Shown in pieces: positions 32,327-43,610 of a stretch of DNA of 64,000 bases (the first letter of the stretch is position 1; every line of letters begins with the position of its first letter). The DNA lies in assembly GCA_015179045.1 (NCBI GenBank), contig WHUZ01000015.1, forward strand, positions 62,001-126,000, read 5' to 3'. The position numbers and the translations under genes were made by a program. The stretch is from Kalaharituber pfeilii (lineage: Eukaryota; Ascomycota; Pezizomycetes; Pezizales; Pezizaceae). Under the pieces are notes generated by a model. The model was given only the letters and a program-made list of their open reading frames with translations, was not told the origin of the DNA and did no database searches.

Positions 32327-33427
32327 TACTTCCCATGTTTACCGCTAAAAAGTTCGGGACATATTCAAAAATTACCTTGACTGTGTCGTAATAACCGGCT
32401 TCTCGCAGAGTAATTATTCTAATTCCTGTCTCAGGTTGTTTCTTTATGCTGCGTTCGACCTCGAACTGTCCCCGCCGAAAATAAAATGCTGAGACTTACG
32501 AAGAACGCTGTCCATTCAGATAGTTAGTACTTTATACAATAGAGAGTAAAGTGAAATTTACACGCCACCCGAAAGATATGGCAGGCATGTATGCTGTGAG
32601 GCCCACACTGGGTTGTGGAGCTTTCCAAGTAAGGTCAGGGATGTCGCTGTGCAGTCTCCTATAGCACGGAAGGGTGAACAAGGATCACAAGCGTTCAAGT
32701 GATCAGCGCTATGAAATGGCGATTCTGGTTCACGATATGCTGTGAGGGGTTGTGGAGCTTTCCAAGTAAGGTTAGGGATGTCGCTGTGCAGTCTCCTATA
32801 GCACGGAAGGGTGAACAAAGATCACAAGCGTTCAAGTGATCAGCGCTATGAAATGGCGATTCTGGTTCACGATTGGGTAACTTGGGGGTGAATGACTAGC
32901 TTGTGATCGTGCCTAGTTTTGGACCTGTTGACTAGGATTGCACAATCGCTCGTATACTATAGGCTTATGTTCGACCTGTATTTGCCAACACACTATGCAG
33001 CCCGGCTGCTCCGACCACTGATAACAAAGGACGTTGATCTGGGTGATGCATGGCGGTACAAGAAAGATGATAATGAGTAGGAATTATTCTGATATCAATT
33101 TGGAGTGAGGCTGTGAATTCTCAACCTTGGTGCTTTCATTTATCTATTAATAGATACAAGTACTCGTGCATTTCGTCAGTAGTAGTCTTACTGCAAAGAC
33201 AAAATACACAGTAAGGGGAGAGAGATACAATTTGAAGTGTAAATTGTGCGGCCTTATTGTGCCAACGGTAGAGGCAGCCTTCTGAAACGGCATTGTGGAA
33301 ACCGATGACCTAGGCGGTATTATCAAGGTAGCATCTCATAGTATATCAACTTCCCGCGCATGGGTCACGGCCAGCATGGAGTGTGAGAGGATTATGATGA
33401 GCGATTGGAAATTTTGGGGCTGGCGCC
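32327..33427. other. Gene-free stretch with a tandem duplication
   Basis: Only the ~140-bp duplication at 32590-32872 stands out; no coding frame is credible. Confidence 0.5.
32590..32872 (+). repeat. Tandem duplication, ~140-bp unit
   Basis: Units 32590-32735 and 32736-32872 are nearly identical apart from a short deletion near the start of the second unit and two substitutions. Confidence 0.85.
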
Positions 33428-33439
33428 TCAAGAACTAAT

Positions 33440-33497
33440 ATCGCCATAGTCCCTAGGGCGGCATACGATTAATGATATAAAAAAAAAAAAAAAAAAA
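33440..33497 (+). mobile_element. 58-bp tail-1 insertion
   Basis: Perfect 12-bp TSDs TCAAGAACTAAT (33428-33439, 33498-33509). Confidence 0.88.
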
Positions 33498-33520
33498 TCA
33501 AGAACTAATTTGTCCCTTCT

Positions 33521-34157
33521 TGTTACGGGCGTGAGGGGCTAGGCTCCGGTAGGCGCTGGAAGGCACTAGATGTTACGGCTACGGAGGTGCGTATTCGGCA
33601 GGCCGGAGTCGCTACGGAGGTGTATATACGGCGGGTCGGAGTCGCTACGGAGGTGTATATACTGCGGGCCGGAGTGGCTACGGAGGTGTATATGCAGCGG
33701 GCCGGAAGGGCAGCTATTCGGTGTGGAGCGCGCAGCGGAGCGGAGCGGTTCACGGGCGTAATGAGGAAACGATAGGTTTCAAAGTAATAGAGAACTAGAA
33801 CACCGCTTGTGCCTTGATTCTTCAACTGTGCTATCGCCTGTGCTTAAATAGGCTGAGCGCATCATACATGACTAGGCAAGCAAATAAAGAAACAACAATT
33901 CCTTAACAATGCCAACAATCGTAACAAAGAAAAATGCAAAAGTAGTACAGGCACAAGATAATAATATGTACTAATGCATGTGCGCATACACCGAGTGCTT
34001 AACAAGTCAAAGACCATAAACAATGACACACACTTCCTTGGCACTTCCCTATTCGAAGTACAACTGCCAAGCCTCACGGGTGATCAGGCCGATTGGTCTT
34101 ACGAAAGTTCAGGGTAAGTGTTTCCCTAGTCGGGTAAGTCTTACCTTAGCCGTAACA
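33521..34157 (+). mobile_element. Solo LTR, 637 bp, family D
   Basis: TGTTACGGGC...TAGCCGTAACA with perfect 5-bp TSDs CTTCT (33516-33520, 34158-34162). A 33-bp minisatellite of about four units (33573-33710) lies in its 5' part. Confidence 0.8.
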
Positions 34158-34805
34158 CTTCTATGCAAATATGCTACCTATGCGTTGCGTTCTTTCCAGC
34201 TCAACAGAAAACCAACAGAGTAGAGTGGCTTAGCATACTAAGAGAACAATGGCATCTGGTGCTTAATAGAATAATTATTCCTAACGAAAATGAAGCGCCG
34301 ATGAAAGGTGTGCCTCATTCCTTTAGTAGCTTTGAGGGCCATTTTTAAGCCTAATAATGGCATTAAATAGCATATCGTACTTCAGCCGCGATCATACTCT
34401 AGGTCTATGCTTAACACGGAGTCAATGTCAATCAAAACAAAAAGGATTATCTGGTTGTATTGAAAAGAACTCAGCGTGACAAATACTCTGTTTTATTTCA
34501 TTGCAGAGTATACATACCATAGCTAAATTGGCTAAAAATAATACCCAATGGTATCAATTACCAACAACATGCTTAGTCAGATTTCAGCCCCCTCAAGTGC
34601 TCCTTTTTTACTGGCCACATCTACTGATCCTATACAAAAAAAAAAAAAAAAACGGGGTTAAATTGGTGCGTACTGTAGTCTTCAGAACAGTACCTACATA
34701 CATTTCGCAAACACTGTAACTACATGCCACATTAATACAAGTAATATTTTAAATAACGGCCAGTACATAGATGGCGACCATCGGCGTTGAGCGAAAGATA
34801 TTATA
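34158..34805. other. Stretch without recognised gene
   Basis: AT-rich; contains a poly(A) run at 34636-34652 without a recognisable tail hairpin or TSD. Confidence 0.4.
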
Positions 34806-34905
34806 TAGTCACGGATCAAAAGTCTCGGTGACGCCACTTTTCTTGGCACCTCAAAATGCTTGCTTGCACAACTTCAAATGCTCGTATCTCCACGATCCAT
34901 AGCCC

Positions 34906-36220
34906 TTTTTTTTTTTTTTTTTTTTTTATATATCATTAATCGCTTGCCGCCCTATGGGCCATGGCGATGTGCTATATAAGTATGTATGATATGAGTACTG
35001 CGTAACGTAACAAAATGAAAAGCCAACCATAAAGGAGAGAAACGAGACTACTGTGGTTCACCACTTTCCCGGACACCCCACTTTCCCGGACACCCCACTT
35101 TCCCGGACACATTTACCACCAAAACTGCGCAAGTTTCGCACTCAATATCTCAACAACCACAACAGCATTTGTGAATGAACTTTGTGTAGCTATTAGACAA
35201 AGTGTAATTCTTGCTATCTAGCACTTTTTCTTCGTCAAAATTTGTGGGTGCAAAGGGATTATGGCTTGTCGCATTTAAGTTGGAAGGCTTGGCATTTATT
35301 TGTATGGGATCTCCATACAAAATGTTTATCAGACTCGAATGTAGTTCTACTCTTCAACGCTAATTACAATAGCTATGATAGTATATGTCAAGAATCACCT
35401 GAAGAGGTATAGTAAGGTGCTGCATTTAGTTTACTTTCATTTGTTGAATTGTAGAGTTGGTGTACAACTATCTACTTTTCGGCGTTGTTCTCATACAAAT
35501 GGTTTCTATGGGAAATATGAATATTGTGAATAATTTCACAACCATTACAGGTATTACCTAACTACATTGTTCATAGTTTCTAACTGAGTGATGCTATTGA
35601 ATGTGAGTGTCTGAGGTTTTTTTATGAATTGATTGCAGGCGTAGCATGCAGAATTCGGGGGTGGTGACATTTGTATGGGGATCCCATACAAATAAATGCC
35701 AAGCCTTCCAACAAAAATGCGACAAGCCATAATCCCTTTGCAACCACAATTTTTGATGAAGAAAAAGTACTAGATAGTAAGAATTACACTATGCCTAATA
35801 GCTACACAAAGTGCATTCACAAATGCTGTTGTGGTTGTTGAGATATTGAGTGTGAAAGTTGCGCAACTTTGGTGGTAAATGTGTCCGGGAAAGTGGTGGA
35901 CCACAGTATGCTCCTCATTGTCCTAGCATTTCCATCAGCTTCTTTAGCGGGTCCTCCCCCTCCTCCCCTTTGACCCGCGGCGGTCTCCTAACGTGCTCCT
36001 CTCCTCCCGGCCATCTCCGTTTCCACACTCTGCACTGGCATAAAAGATGTCTCGTCGGCTCCTCCTCTTCCCCGCACCACCTGCATTCTGGACCATCCAC
36101 CCCCCAAATCGCCACCTCCATGCCCGCAGCCCCTTGCCCCCCATTAGGCCTGCCAGCTGTCCTGTCATGTGTCCGAGCCTCTCTAGCGGTCTGTATGGCA
36201 GCTCCAGTCGGTTCCTCTCC
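34906..36220 (-). mobile_element. LINE 3' end, tail-1, with nested MITE
   Basis: Perfect 13-bp TSDs CGATCCATAGCCC (34893-34905, 36221-36233). Minus strand encodes the ORF2 end (ECRWCGEEEEPTRHLLCQC, LKKLMEMLGQ). A mariner MITE splits the 3' UTR. Confidence 0.88.
35051..35906. mobile_element. Mariner-type MITE, 856 bp, nested
   Basis: TIRs CTGTGGTTCACCACTTTCCC / inverse, TA on both sides (35049-35050, 35907-35908). The left arm has three CACTTTCCCGGACACC copies, the right arm one. Inner arms share ATTTGTATGGG and TGCCAAGCCTTCCAAC inverted blocks. Confidence 0.88.
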
Positions 36221-37024
36221 CGATCCATAGCCCAACTTCAGAAGTTGTACCTGCAAGTTCTAGCACCATGTCAATAGTATTGCATATCACATGCAGCAAT
36301 CATGAGAATAGTAGTAGTCAATTGTATGGACCAATAAATCAGGAGTAAATTCTAGAATTTTTACCTAAATTTTCTCTGCATAATAGTGTAGTTCCATACA
36401 AGGAGAATATTTTTCGGGCTAGTAAATTTTCTATGAAAATACATATTGAGTCATCTTATTTCATATTTTTATGTTGTGTTGCAGGTTCTGTGTAGAGCTA
36501 TTTATTTCCAGACACCGATATTTGACCCCAAAATGACAATTTTGTATGGGAATTTAGCAATCTTGGCGTTCTTTGAAGTTTGCAATTTTATCAGCAGCCA
36601 CATGACTCCAACATCTGTTCTACAACCGGAATCATGAAGTTTCAGGTAGTACCTACTACCTATGATAGAAAAAATACTGTTTGTCCATCTAGTTGTAGTG
36701 TTAGAGATTCCAAAAAGTCATAGTTTTTGTATGGAACACCTAATCATCAATAACTTTTTGTAGATAATACACTGCAATTATTGTGCTATAAGTATATCCT
36801 GTGCTATAGCATAAACCATACTGCTTATACTATCACCAGTTCAAGTTGTAGGTTAATTGGGTCACTTTTCGTGGAGATATCTTAATTTTTGCTCATATGG
36901 ACATTATCGCCACGTGGTTCTCAGATCCCTTTTACCAAGACTTTTGACCAGTGACTGTATATAACCTATGTGTAGACGACTAGGAACACGTCTCCTGCAT
37001 TGGCATATACTCCCCCAGGAGCTA

Positions 37025-37094
37025 GTCTCATACTAAGCCCCTAGGGCATTCTATGATACACTGCGCTCTATGCCCTAGGGGCTTGGTATGAGAC
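37025..37094. mobile_element. Foldback MITE, 70 bp
   Basis: Near-perfect palindrome GTCTCATACTAAGCCCCTAG ... inverse, flanked by TA (37023-37024, 37095-37096). Related arms occur at 50108 and 50216. Confidence 0.65.
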
Positions 37095-37161
37095 TATGGT
37101 TGGGGATATCTGTACGCGGAGTAGGGGCGACATTTGATTCGATGACTAAGTACATGATTTA

Positions 37162-37269
37162 CTCGCTGATTCGGAAAGTAGTGGAACGCTGCATAAAGCG
37201 TATGCGCTATTCGCCTTGTGAAATAGTGCATAGTACCATAAGCGTTCCAATACTTTCCGAACCAGCGAG
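37162..37269. mobile_element. Foldback MITE, 108 bp, family E
   Basis: Arms CTCGCTGATTCGGAAAGTAG / inverse CTTTCCGAACCAGCGAG, TA on both sides. Second copy at 49327-49436. Confidence 0.8.
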
Positions 37270-37439
37270 TATGTGGGTGCAAACACGTTCTGCCCCATGC
37301 AGCGCGAGTTTGAAGGTTCCCCCGACCGCTCCATCGTTCTCCCTCCTCTACCGCTTCTGCCACTCTACCACTTCCACCACTCCACTCCCACCACTCTCAC
37401 TGCTTCTCTACTAGCACTGCTGCTACTACTAGATAGAAA

Positions 37440-37860
37440 ACTAAGTATTTGGACAGAGGATAAATGCAGAATTATACACCATGCAGTTTTCAGCATAAAC
37501 TAGCCTATTTTGGTACGCTTGGCTGTTGATAGCCATAAGACTAGTCCAAATGTCATGATAGGTGTCCAAAGTTTATTATATCAGAAAGTATTTGGACAGC
37601 TGGCATAATGAAATTTGGACAGCTGATATAATGTTTTTCGACCCTACAGCTAATGCTAGTAACTCCTACAAATTCCCCTGATTATACGTCCAACGGTGGC
37701 AGGCGCAAAAGGTAAATAAAGACTCAATAATCTACTAGCAAGAAAGTCACTAATATTCTGTCTGATAGGCCTAGAGATAAACCCTAGAACAAGAGCAGCA
37801 ATCATGGCACTAAGGTATTCATATCTACCATGCTCTGGCTTCAATTTAAGCCCTCTTGAG
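37440..37860 (-). pseudogene. Tc1/mariner transposase N-terminal relic
   Basis: Minus strand reads GRYEYLSAMIAALVLGF and FAPATVGRIIRGICRS. This resembles the helix-turn-helix start (GRYxxLS..R..I, stVgRIIk) of fungal Tc1-type transposases. TATTTGGACAG terminus-like motifs occur at 37449, 37589 and 37613. The frame is degenerate and short. Confidence 0.45.
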
Positions 37861-38499
37861 AGCTATTTGCAGTCATAGGAATTTTTTGTTGTCACATCTG
37901 GAAAATACTCAATTTCTTAGTTATGCATAATTTCTTGCTACAGAAGCATACAGTGCTCTGTTACAGATCTCAAGCTATTACTATATATGTATTATAATAT
38001 AGTACTGATAGTACCATTACTACCATTTCTACTATTCTATAAGCAGGTAGAGCGTTGCAGTGAGTTGGTATTTGCTGGTTGGTACCACCGTACCAGAGGA
38101 GGCTATTTCATAAGGTAGAGGAGTGAGGCAACTGTAGATGCTATAGGAGTAGCATTTTCACTTTTTTCCCTTCAAATTTAGAATCAGCACAGTCATTATG
38201 GTTTATAATTAATTCATCATACATATTAGAAATATATTCATGTCTTGAGCCAGTACTATGACCCTTCACCCATGCGATAACCACTCCCGATTACTGACCC
38301 CCGCCAAACTACCCTATCCACGATAAAGAACTACTGGCACAGGAATCGCGGCCACTCGTCGTAAGTACTGCTGGTTACGCCTCGCGCCGGATTGAACCCA
38401 GTCGCATTTGATATAGCTTGCACCTAAGCTAAAGGGCTGAAGTGCCAAGTAGTTCTGCAACCTGAGCTTAACTTAACAAGTATGACAGGTCTCTCTCGC
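37861..38499. other. Stretch without recognised gene
   Basis: AT-rich sequence leading into the minisatellite array; nothing supportable seen. Confidence 0.4.
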
Positions 38500-39290
38500 C
38501 AGCATTGAATTTGATAGATATGACAGGCACGGTCCGATGGCATGAGCTGTGGCAGAATGAGTTGAATTTAATAGGTCTGGCCCCACAGCCTCAGGTGAGG
38601 AAGAATGATCTCAATTTTACAGGTATAGCAGGCCCCACCTACCGCCGTGAGATGAGGTAGAGTGAGCTGAATTTGACAGGCATGGAAGGCCCAACCCGAC
38701 GGCGTGAGAAGGTTGACAGGTATGGCCGGCCCACGAGATGAGGCAGGATAAGCTGAATTTAGCATGTATAGCCGGCCTGATCTGACAGCACGAGATCAGG
38801 CACAATGGGCTGAACTTGACAGGTATGGCGGGCCCAACTTGCCGGCACGAGATGCGGCAGAATGAGCTGAATTTCACACGAATTGCAGGCCCTATTCAGC
38901 GGTGTGAGGTGAGCCAGAACTAGCTGAATTTCACACAAATTGCAGGCCCCGGGCTGTCGGCACGAGATGATGCAGAATGAGCTGAATTTGACACATATAT
39001 CTGGCCCGTCCCAACGGTGCAAGATGTGGTAGAATGAGCTGAATTTGATAAATATGAGCTGAATTTGAGACGTATGGCATGCCCGAGGCACAAGATGGGA
39101 TGAGGTAGAGTGAGCTGAATTTGAGATGTATGGTATGTCTGAGCCGAGGCACGAGAAGATGCGGAATGAGCTGAATGTTATAGATGTTGCAGAACGAGTT
39201 GAGGTAGAATCAGCTGAATTTGACAGGTATGGTAGGGCCCACTCGATGGCGTGAGATGAGGAAGAATAAGCTGAATTTGACAGGTATTGC
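38500..39290 (+). repeat. ~58-bp minisatellite array, part 1
   Basis: About 13 diverged units built on GAGCTGAATTTGACAGGTAT, GGCAGGCCCGACC and GGCACGAGATGAGGCAGAAT. The same unit fills 40583-41190 (opposite orientation) and 43611-44090. Confidence 0.85.
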
Positions 39291-39343
39291 AGGCAATGAA
39301 TCCAACTGGTCAGGCCGGCCCAGGCCAATCAGGCCGGTCCAGG

Positions 39344-39577
39344 CCAATCAGGCCAATCAGGCCAATCAGGCCAATCAGGCCAATCAGGCCAATCAGGCCA
39401 ATCAGGCCAATCAGGCCAATCAGGCCAATCAGGCCAATCAGGCCAATCAGGCCAATCAGGCCAATCAGGCCAATCAGGCCAATCAGGCCAATCAGGCCAA
39501 TCAGGCCAATCAGGCCAATCAGGCCAATCAGGCCAATCAGGCCAATCAGGCCAATCAGGCCAATCAGGCCAATCAGG
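39344..39577 (+). repeat. (CCAATCAGG)26 array
   Basis: 26 perfect 9-bp units. All frames stay open on both strands (NQA, PIR, GLI, PDW repeats), so the apparent frames here are artefacts. Longer variants AATGGCCTGGACCGGCCTG occur at 40030-40110 and 42430-42515. Confidence 0.95.
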
Positions 39578-39587
39578 CCGGTCCAGG

Positions 39588-39651
39588 CGTCCTGCCATGG
39601 CGAAGAGCCGCATGCGGGGTCATGTGACAAAAAAAAAAAAAAAAAAAAAAA
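39588..39651 (+). mobile_element. 64-bp tail-2 insertion
   Basis: Perfect 13-bp TSDs AGGCCGGTCCAGG (39575-39587, 39652-39664). Sits at the array edge; ends GGGGTCATGTGAC plus poly(A). Confidence 0.9.
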
Positions 39652-40116
39652 AGGCCGGTCCAGGCCAACCAGGCCATTTACCTAAATTCCAGCGATTTTA
39701 GAATTTAACCCAGGTGAATTAGATTTTAATAGTCCTGGATAGTTCCACCATCAGTAATTGACAGTTGCGCATTAGGTATCATCATCGAAGAATTGAGTCC
39801 CGTCTATTGTATTATCTGGAAGGTCTATCATTTCTAAAAATTTCTTAGTATATATACTTGAATACAAAGTTTGATATATACTTCACGAAAGTCATAGACC
39901 GCTGCTGTTTAAAATTCTAGATATACGGGAGATTCTACTCATTTAAATACTCAAACAATCTGGTAAATGCTGGCCTCAATTCACCTCGATAGCTGTGGAG
40001 TGATTCGTTTAATTGGCTTGAACCTGCCCGAATGGCCTGGACCGACCTGGTTGGCCTGGGCCGGCCTGAATGGTCTGGACCGGCCTGAATGGCCTGGACC
40101 GGCCTGATTGGCCTGG

Positions 40117-40577
40117 TGTCAGGGTCTACCCGCGAAGGGGATATCCACCCACATTGGCCTGTAAAGCTGTGAGTGACAATTCGGTCTGATCAACCGATAG
40201 CTACAGTCTGGCAGTGAAACACGGGTTGGGCACGGATGTGTATCACAAGGAACGCCGGCATGGTCAGAGCGTAGCGACAGTCACCGGACGGACCTCTAGG
40301 AGCAAAGCCACCGAATGGACCTCCAGGAGCAGAGCCACTGAACGGACCTCCAGGAGCAGAGCCACCGGATGGACCTCTAGATGAGGCGAGGCAGTGGCTG
40401 AGGAATGTCTATAGATAGAACATCGTGATATCATAGCATAGAGAGACAATAGAAGGAAGGCACGCCGGATTGACTATAAGAAGGGCCAGCTAGAGCTGCC
40501 CTGTCGGAAGGTCAAGCATCAAGCGTTGTCCTAAGTTACACCCTCATATTTACTACATTATCGTAGAAACCTTAACA
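40117..40577 (+). mobile_element. LTR, 461 bp, family A2, copy 1
   Basis: TGTCAGGGTCTACCCG...CCTTAACA. Left flank CCTGG, right flank CCTAC, so no local TSD. Contains ~30-bp repeats (GGAGCAGAGCCACTGAACGG-like). Near-identical inverted copy at 43145-43605. Confidence 0.85.
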
Positions 40578-40582
40578 CCTAC

Positions 40583-41190
40583 CGTCAGGTCGTGCCTGCG
40601 ATACTGTCAAATTCAGCTTATTGTGCCTGATCTCGCGCCGTCAGGTCAGGCTGGCTATACATGTCAAATTCAGCTCATCCTGGATCACCCCGTGCCGTCG
40701 GATCGGGCCAGCCATGTGTGTCCAATTCACCTCATCTCTCGCCGTCGGGCTGTACCTCCTCTTCCTGTCAAATTCAGCTCATTGCACCTCATCTCGTGCC
40801 CTCGGGCCGGAACTGCCACTACGTATCACGTGCCGGAATAGCTGCCGAAATAGCTGCCGAAATGGCTGCTGAAATGGCTGCTGAAATGGCTGCTGAATGG
40901 CTACCGAGATGGCTACTGAAATGGCTAGGGCCGGCCATGCCTGTTAAATTCAACTCATTCTACCTCATCTCGCACCATCGGGTCAGGCCAGCTATACGTG
41001 TCAAATTCAGCTCATACCGTCAAGTCGGGCATGCAATTCGTGTGAAATTGAGCTCATTCTACCTCACCTCACGCCGTCGGCTCGGATCTGCCATACCTGT
41101 CAAATTGAGCTCATTCTACCTCATCTCACGCTGCCCAATTCAGCTCATTCTACGCCATCACGTTGGGCCTGCAATCAATGAATCCAACCG
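40583..41190 (-). repeat. ~58-bp minisatellite array, part 2, inverted
   Basis: Same unit as 38500-39290 but reverse complement (TGTCAAATTCAGCTCATTCT). Includes a short (ATGGCTGCTGAA)n stretch at 40860-40925. Confidence 0.85.
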
Positions 41191-41210
41191 GCCGTGATCT
41201 GCATTAGACT

Positions 41211-42383
41211 TTTTTTTTTTTTTTTTTTTTTGTCAATACTCGCAGGCCGCCCGACGGGCTATGGCGAGGTTTTTATTTAAAATAAAAACAAAACGAAAAG
41301 AAGTCAAAATTCCCACGCTATCTACTCCTAACTACATGTGATACCCGCGGACTCTTCACTATCGCGGGTGGCGCCCGGTACAATCCCTACTCCCGTCCCC
41401 TCTCCGGCTCATACCGGACCGACTTCAGCCATCGCCCACTAAGTCTCACCTTGTCAACCTCCATGTCCTTGCCCAAATACACCACCACTGAACTCGTCTT
41501 CTTGCCCTCCCCTTCCAGAATCGTCTTCCTCCTCAGCCAGCGAATCCCGGTTATCCTTCCCTTTTTTTTTTTTTTTTTTTATTTTCACATAACCCCGCTT
41601 GCAGCTGTTCGCCATGGCAGGGTCCCTGGACCGAGGTCCTTATGGCCCGGAGACAGGCACCTAAAAACAAACAACAACTCACTATATACACCGACATTCA
41701 AAAGGGAATAGAGGAAATAAAACCCATGAGACAACCCGCTATGCCGTCAACTCCATTTCCTCCACCTCCCTCCCCTTCCCCTTTCTGTCCACCTTTGAAT
41801 TTCTATCCCAGTCATACAGGCACGAATCGTACCACTTGCCTGACAACCTTACCTTCGCTGGTGTTTGGCTATCCGATTCCACCTCCCCTCCAGGTAGATG
41901 ACAACCGAGCTAGCCTTCTTTCCCTCCCTCCTCTCTTTCTTCACCAACCATCTTGCCGCAACAATCTTTCCAATCCATGGGTTCGCATTCTCCATCCAAT
42001 CTCTTACTTTCCCGAGTTTCTTTGTCACCGCAATTCCAGGTTATCCTTCCAAATCCCGGTTCGCGGCTTCCAGCCACGCCTTCACCTTTCCCAAATCCTT
42101 CCGCAAGGCGATTCCGTGTATGACGATGCCATGTTTACCTCTGGTGGTGGCATCGGGTTTTGCTGGTGGAGGGGTGACGGTTGGGCCCTTGTTGCCGGGG
42201 CGGCGGCGGGCGTGGTGTCTCTGGAATGCCTCCTCCTGACTCGGAAGAGGCTTCCTTCTGTTGGTTGGGGGTTGTTGGTTCGGTGGTGTCTTTGGTGCCG
42301 GAGCTGGTGCTGGCGTTGGTGGTGGTGATGGTGCCGGTGCTGACGCAGCCGGTGGCAATGGTGGTGGTGGTGGCGGTGGTGGT
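41211..42383 (-). mobile_element. Tail-1 element with ORF1 only, split by tail-2 element
   Basis: Perfect 13-bp TSDs TCTGCATTAGACT (41198-41210, 42384-42396). Minus strand: Pro/Ala-rich N-part (PPPTPAPAPAPKTPPNQQ), then KHGIVIHGIALRKDLGKVKA, the rest of ORF1 after the nested insertion, a 3' UTR with CCGCGGGTATCACATGTA, hairpin and poly(A). No ORF2. Confidence 0.85.
41561..42037 (-). mobile_element. 477-bp tail-2 element with ORF1 tail
   Basis: Perfect 12-bp TSDs GGTTATCCTTCC (41549-41560, 42038-42049). Minus strand reads KLGKVRDWMENANPWIG and SSVVIYLEGEVESD, a relative of the tail-1 ORF1, ending in a tail-2 hairpin and poly(A). Confidence 0.85.
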
Positions 42384-42519
42384 TCTGCATTAGACTGAAA
42401 CTGCCTGGACCATGAGGGTCAGGCCAGTCCAGGCAGGTCCAGGCCATTCAGGCCGGTCCCGACCATTCAGGCCGGCCCAGGCCAATCAGGCCGGTCCCGA
42501 CCATTCAGGCCGGCCCAGG

Positions 42520-43140
42520 TGTTACGGGTTGCAACCGACCGTCTTGCAAACCGTTGCACCAAAAGGTAGAACTACCGGTGACCCCTGGTAGTACGTAGTG
42601 AGCGGCACGAGCCGAGCCAGCTCGAGCTCAAACGAGCTAAGATCATGCTTGTGTTTTTCTTGACAGCTCGCTAAAATGCTTAGCCAGTGCAAGGTTTCAT
42701 AAACTGTAAATACCTAATGTAGTAAAAATTAGAGACTTGGAGCTCATTCTGACCTACCAACAACTTCGAAATGCACAATTTAGCTGATAGTAGTGAGAAA
42801 GATGAAAATTTAGCTTAGTTTAGTTTAGTTTGTCAATATTATGTATATAATCAATCCAGGCTCGAGCTCATGCCACGCCAGCTCGAGCCAGCTCGAGCCG
42901 AGCTCACTTACTCACGAGCTGGCTCGAGCTCACCCTCCAGCTCGGCTCGAGCTAGCTCGTGCCGCTCACTAGTAGTACGGTCGGGATATATAGGAGTATC
43001 CATGCATACGGGCTTGGTACCGGCTCGCGCCAGGTCTTCAGGCATAGCAGGGGTGGGCCGGTCACATGCACTCGTAGCTCACTGCATTTTAGCCCTGCTC
43101 TGGGTACGCTCGCATACCGCCATGTCATACCATCATGACA
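42520..43140 (-). mobile_element. LTR-like segment hosting a hAT MITE
   Basis: Without the MITE it runs TGTTACGGGTTGC to CATCATGACA (TG...CA). Left flank CCAGG. Its end nearly abuts the LTR at 43145. Confidence 0.5.
42596..42971. mobile_element. hAT MITE, 376 bp
   Basis: Perfect TIRs TAGTGAGCGGCACGAGC and perfect 8-bp TSDs GTAGTACG (42588-42595, 42972-42979). Subterminal GAGCTCGAGC-type repeats; no transposase. Confidence 0.9.
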
Positions 43141-43144
43141 TTAA

Positions 43145-43605
43145 TGTTACGGTTTCTACGATGATGTAGTAAATATGAGGGTGTAACTTAGGACAACGCT
43201 TGATGCTTGACCTTCCGACAGGGCAGCTCTAGCTGGCCCTTCTTATAGTCAATCCGGCGTGCCTTCCTTCTATTGTCTCTCTATGCTATGATATCACGAT
43301 GTTCTATCTATAGGCATTCCTCAGCCACTGCCTCGCCTCATCTAGAGGTCCATCCGGTGGCTCTGCTCCTGGAGGTCCGTTCAGTGGCTCTGCTCCTGGA
43401 GGTCCATTCGGTGGCTTTGCTCCTAGAGGTCCGTCCGGTGACTGTCGCTACGCTCTGACCATGCCGAGGCTCCTTGTGATACACATCCGTGCCCAACCCA
43501 TGTTTCACTGCCAGACTGTAGCTATCGGTTGATCAGACCGAATTGCCACTCACAGCTTTACGGGCCAATGCGGGTGGATATCCCCTTCGCGGGTAGACCC
43601 TGACA
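43145..43605 (-). mobile_element. LTR, 461 bp, family A2, copy 2, inverted
   Basis: Reverse complement of 40117-40577 with few differences. Right flank GTAGG is the complement of the right flank CCTAC of copy 1. Confidence 0.85.
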
Positions 43606-43610
43606 GTAGG

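Larger units (their letters stand above)
34806..36957. mobile_element. Mariner-type element remnant hosting nested insertions
   Basis: Termini AGTCACGGATCAAAAGTCTC (left) and, inverted, AGTCACTGGTCAAAAGTCTT (right), each next to TA. The inside is a LINE (34906-36220) plus AT-rich sequence with GTATGGAA blocks and no transposase. The same terminus occurs singly at 25009. Confidence 0.6.

Noticed and set aside
39220..39685. Long frames of NQA, PIR, GLI or PDW repeats on both strands
   Set aside because: All arise from the 9-bp tandem array, which has no stop in any frame.
38500..41190. CRISPR-like spacing of repeats
   Set aside because: Units are contiguous and diverged with no unique spacers, in a eukaryotic genome.
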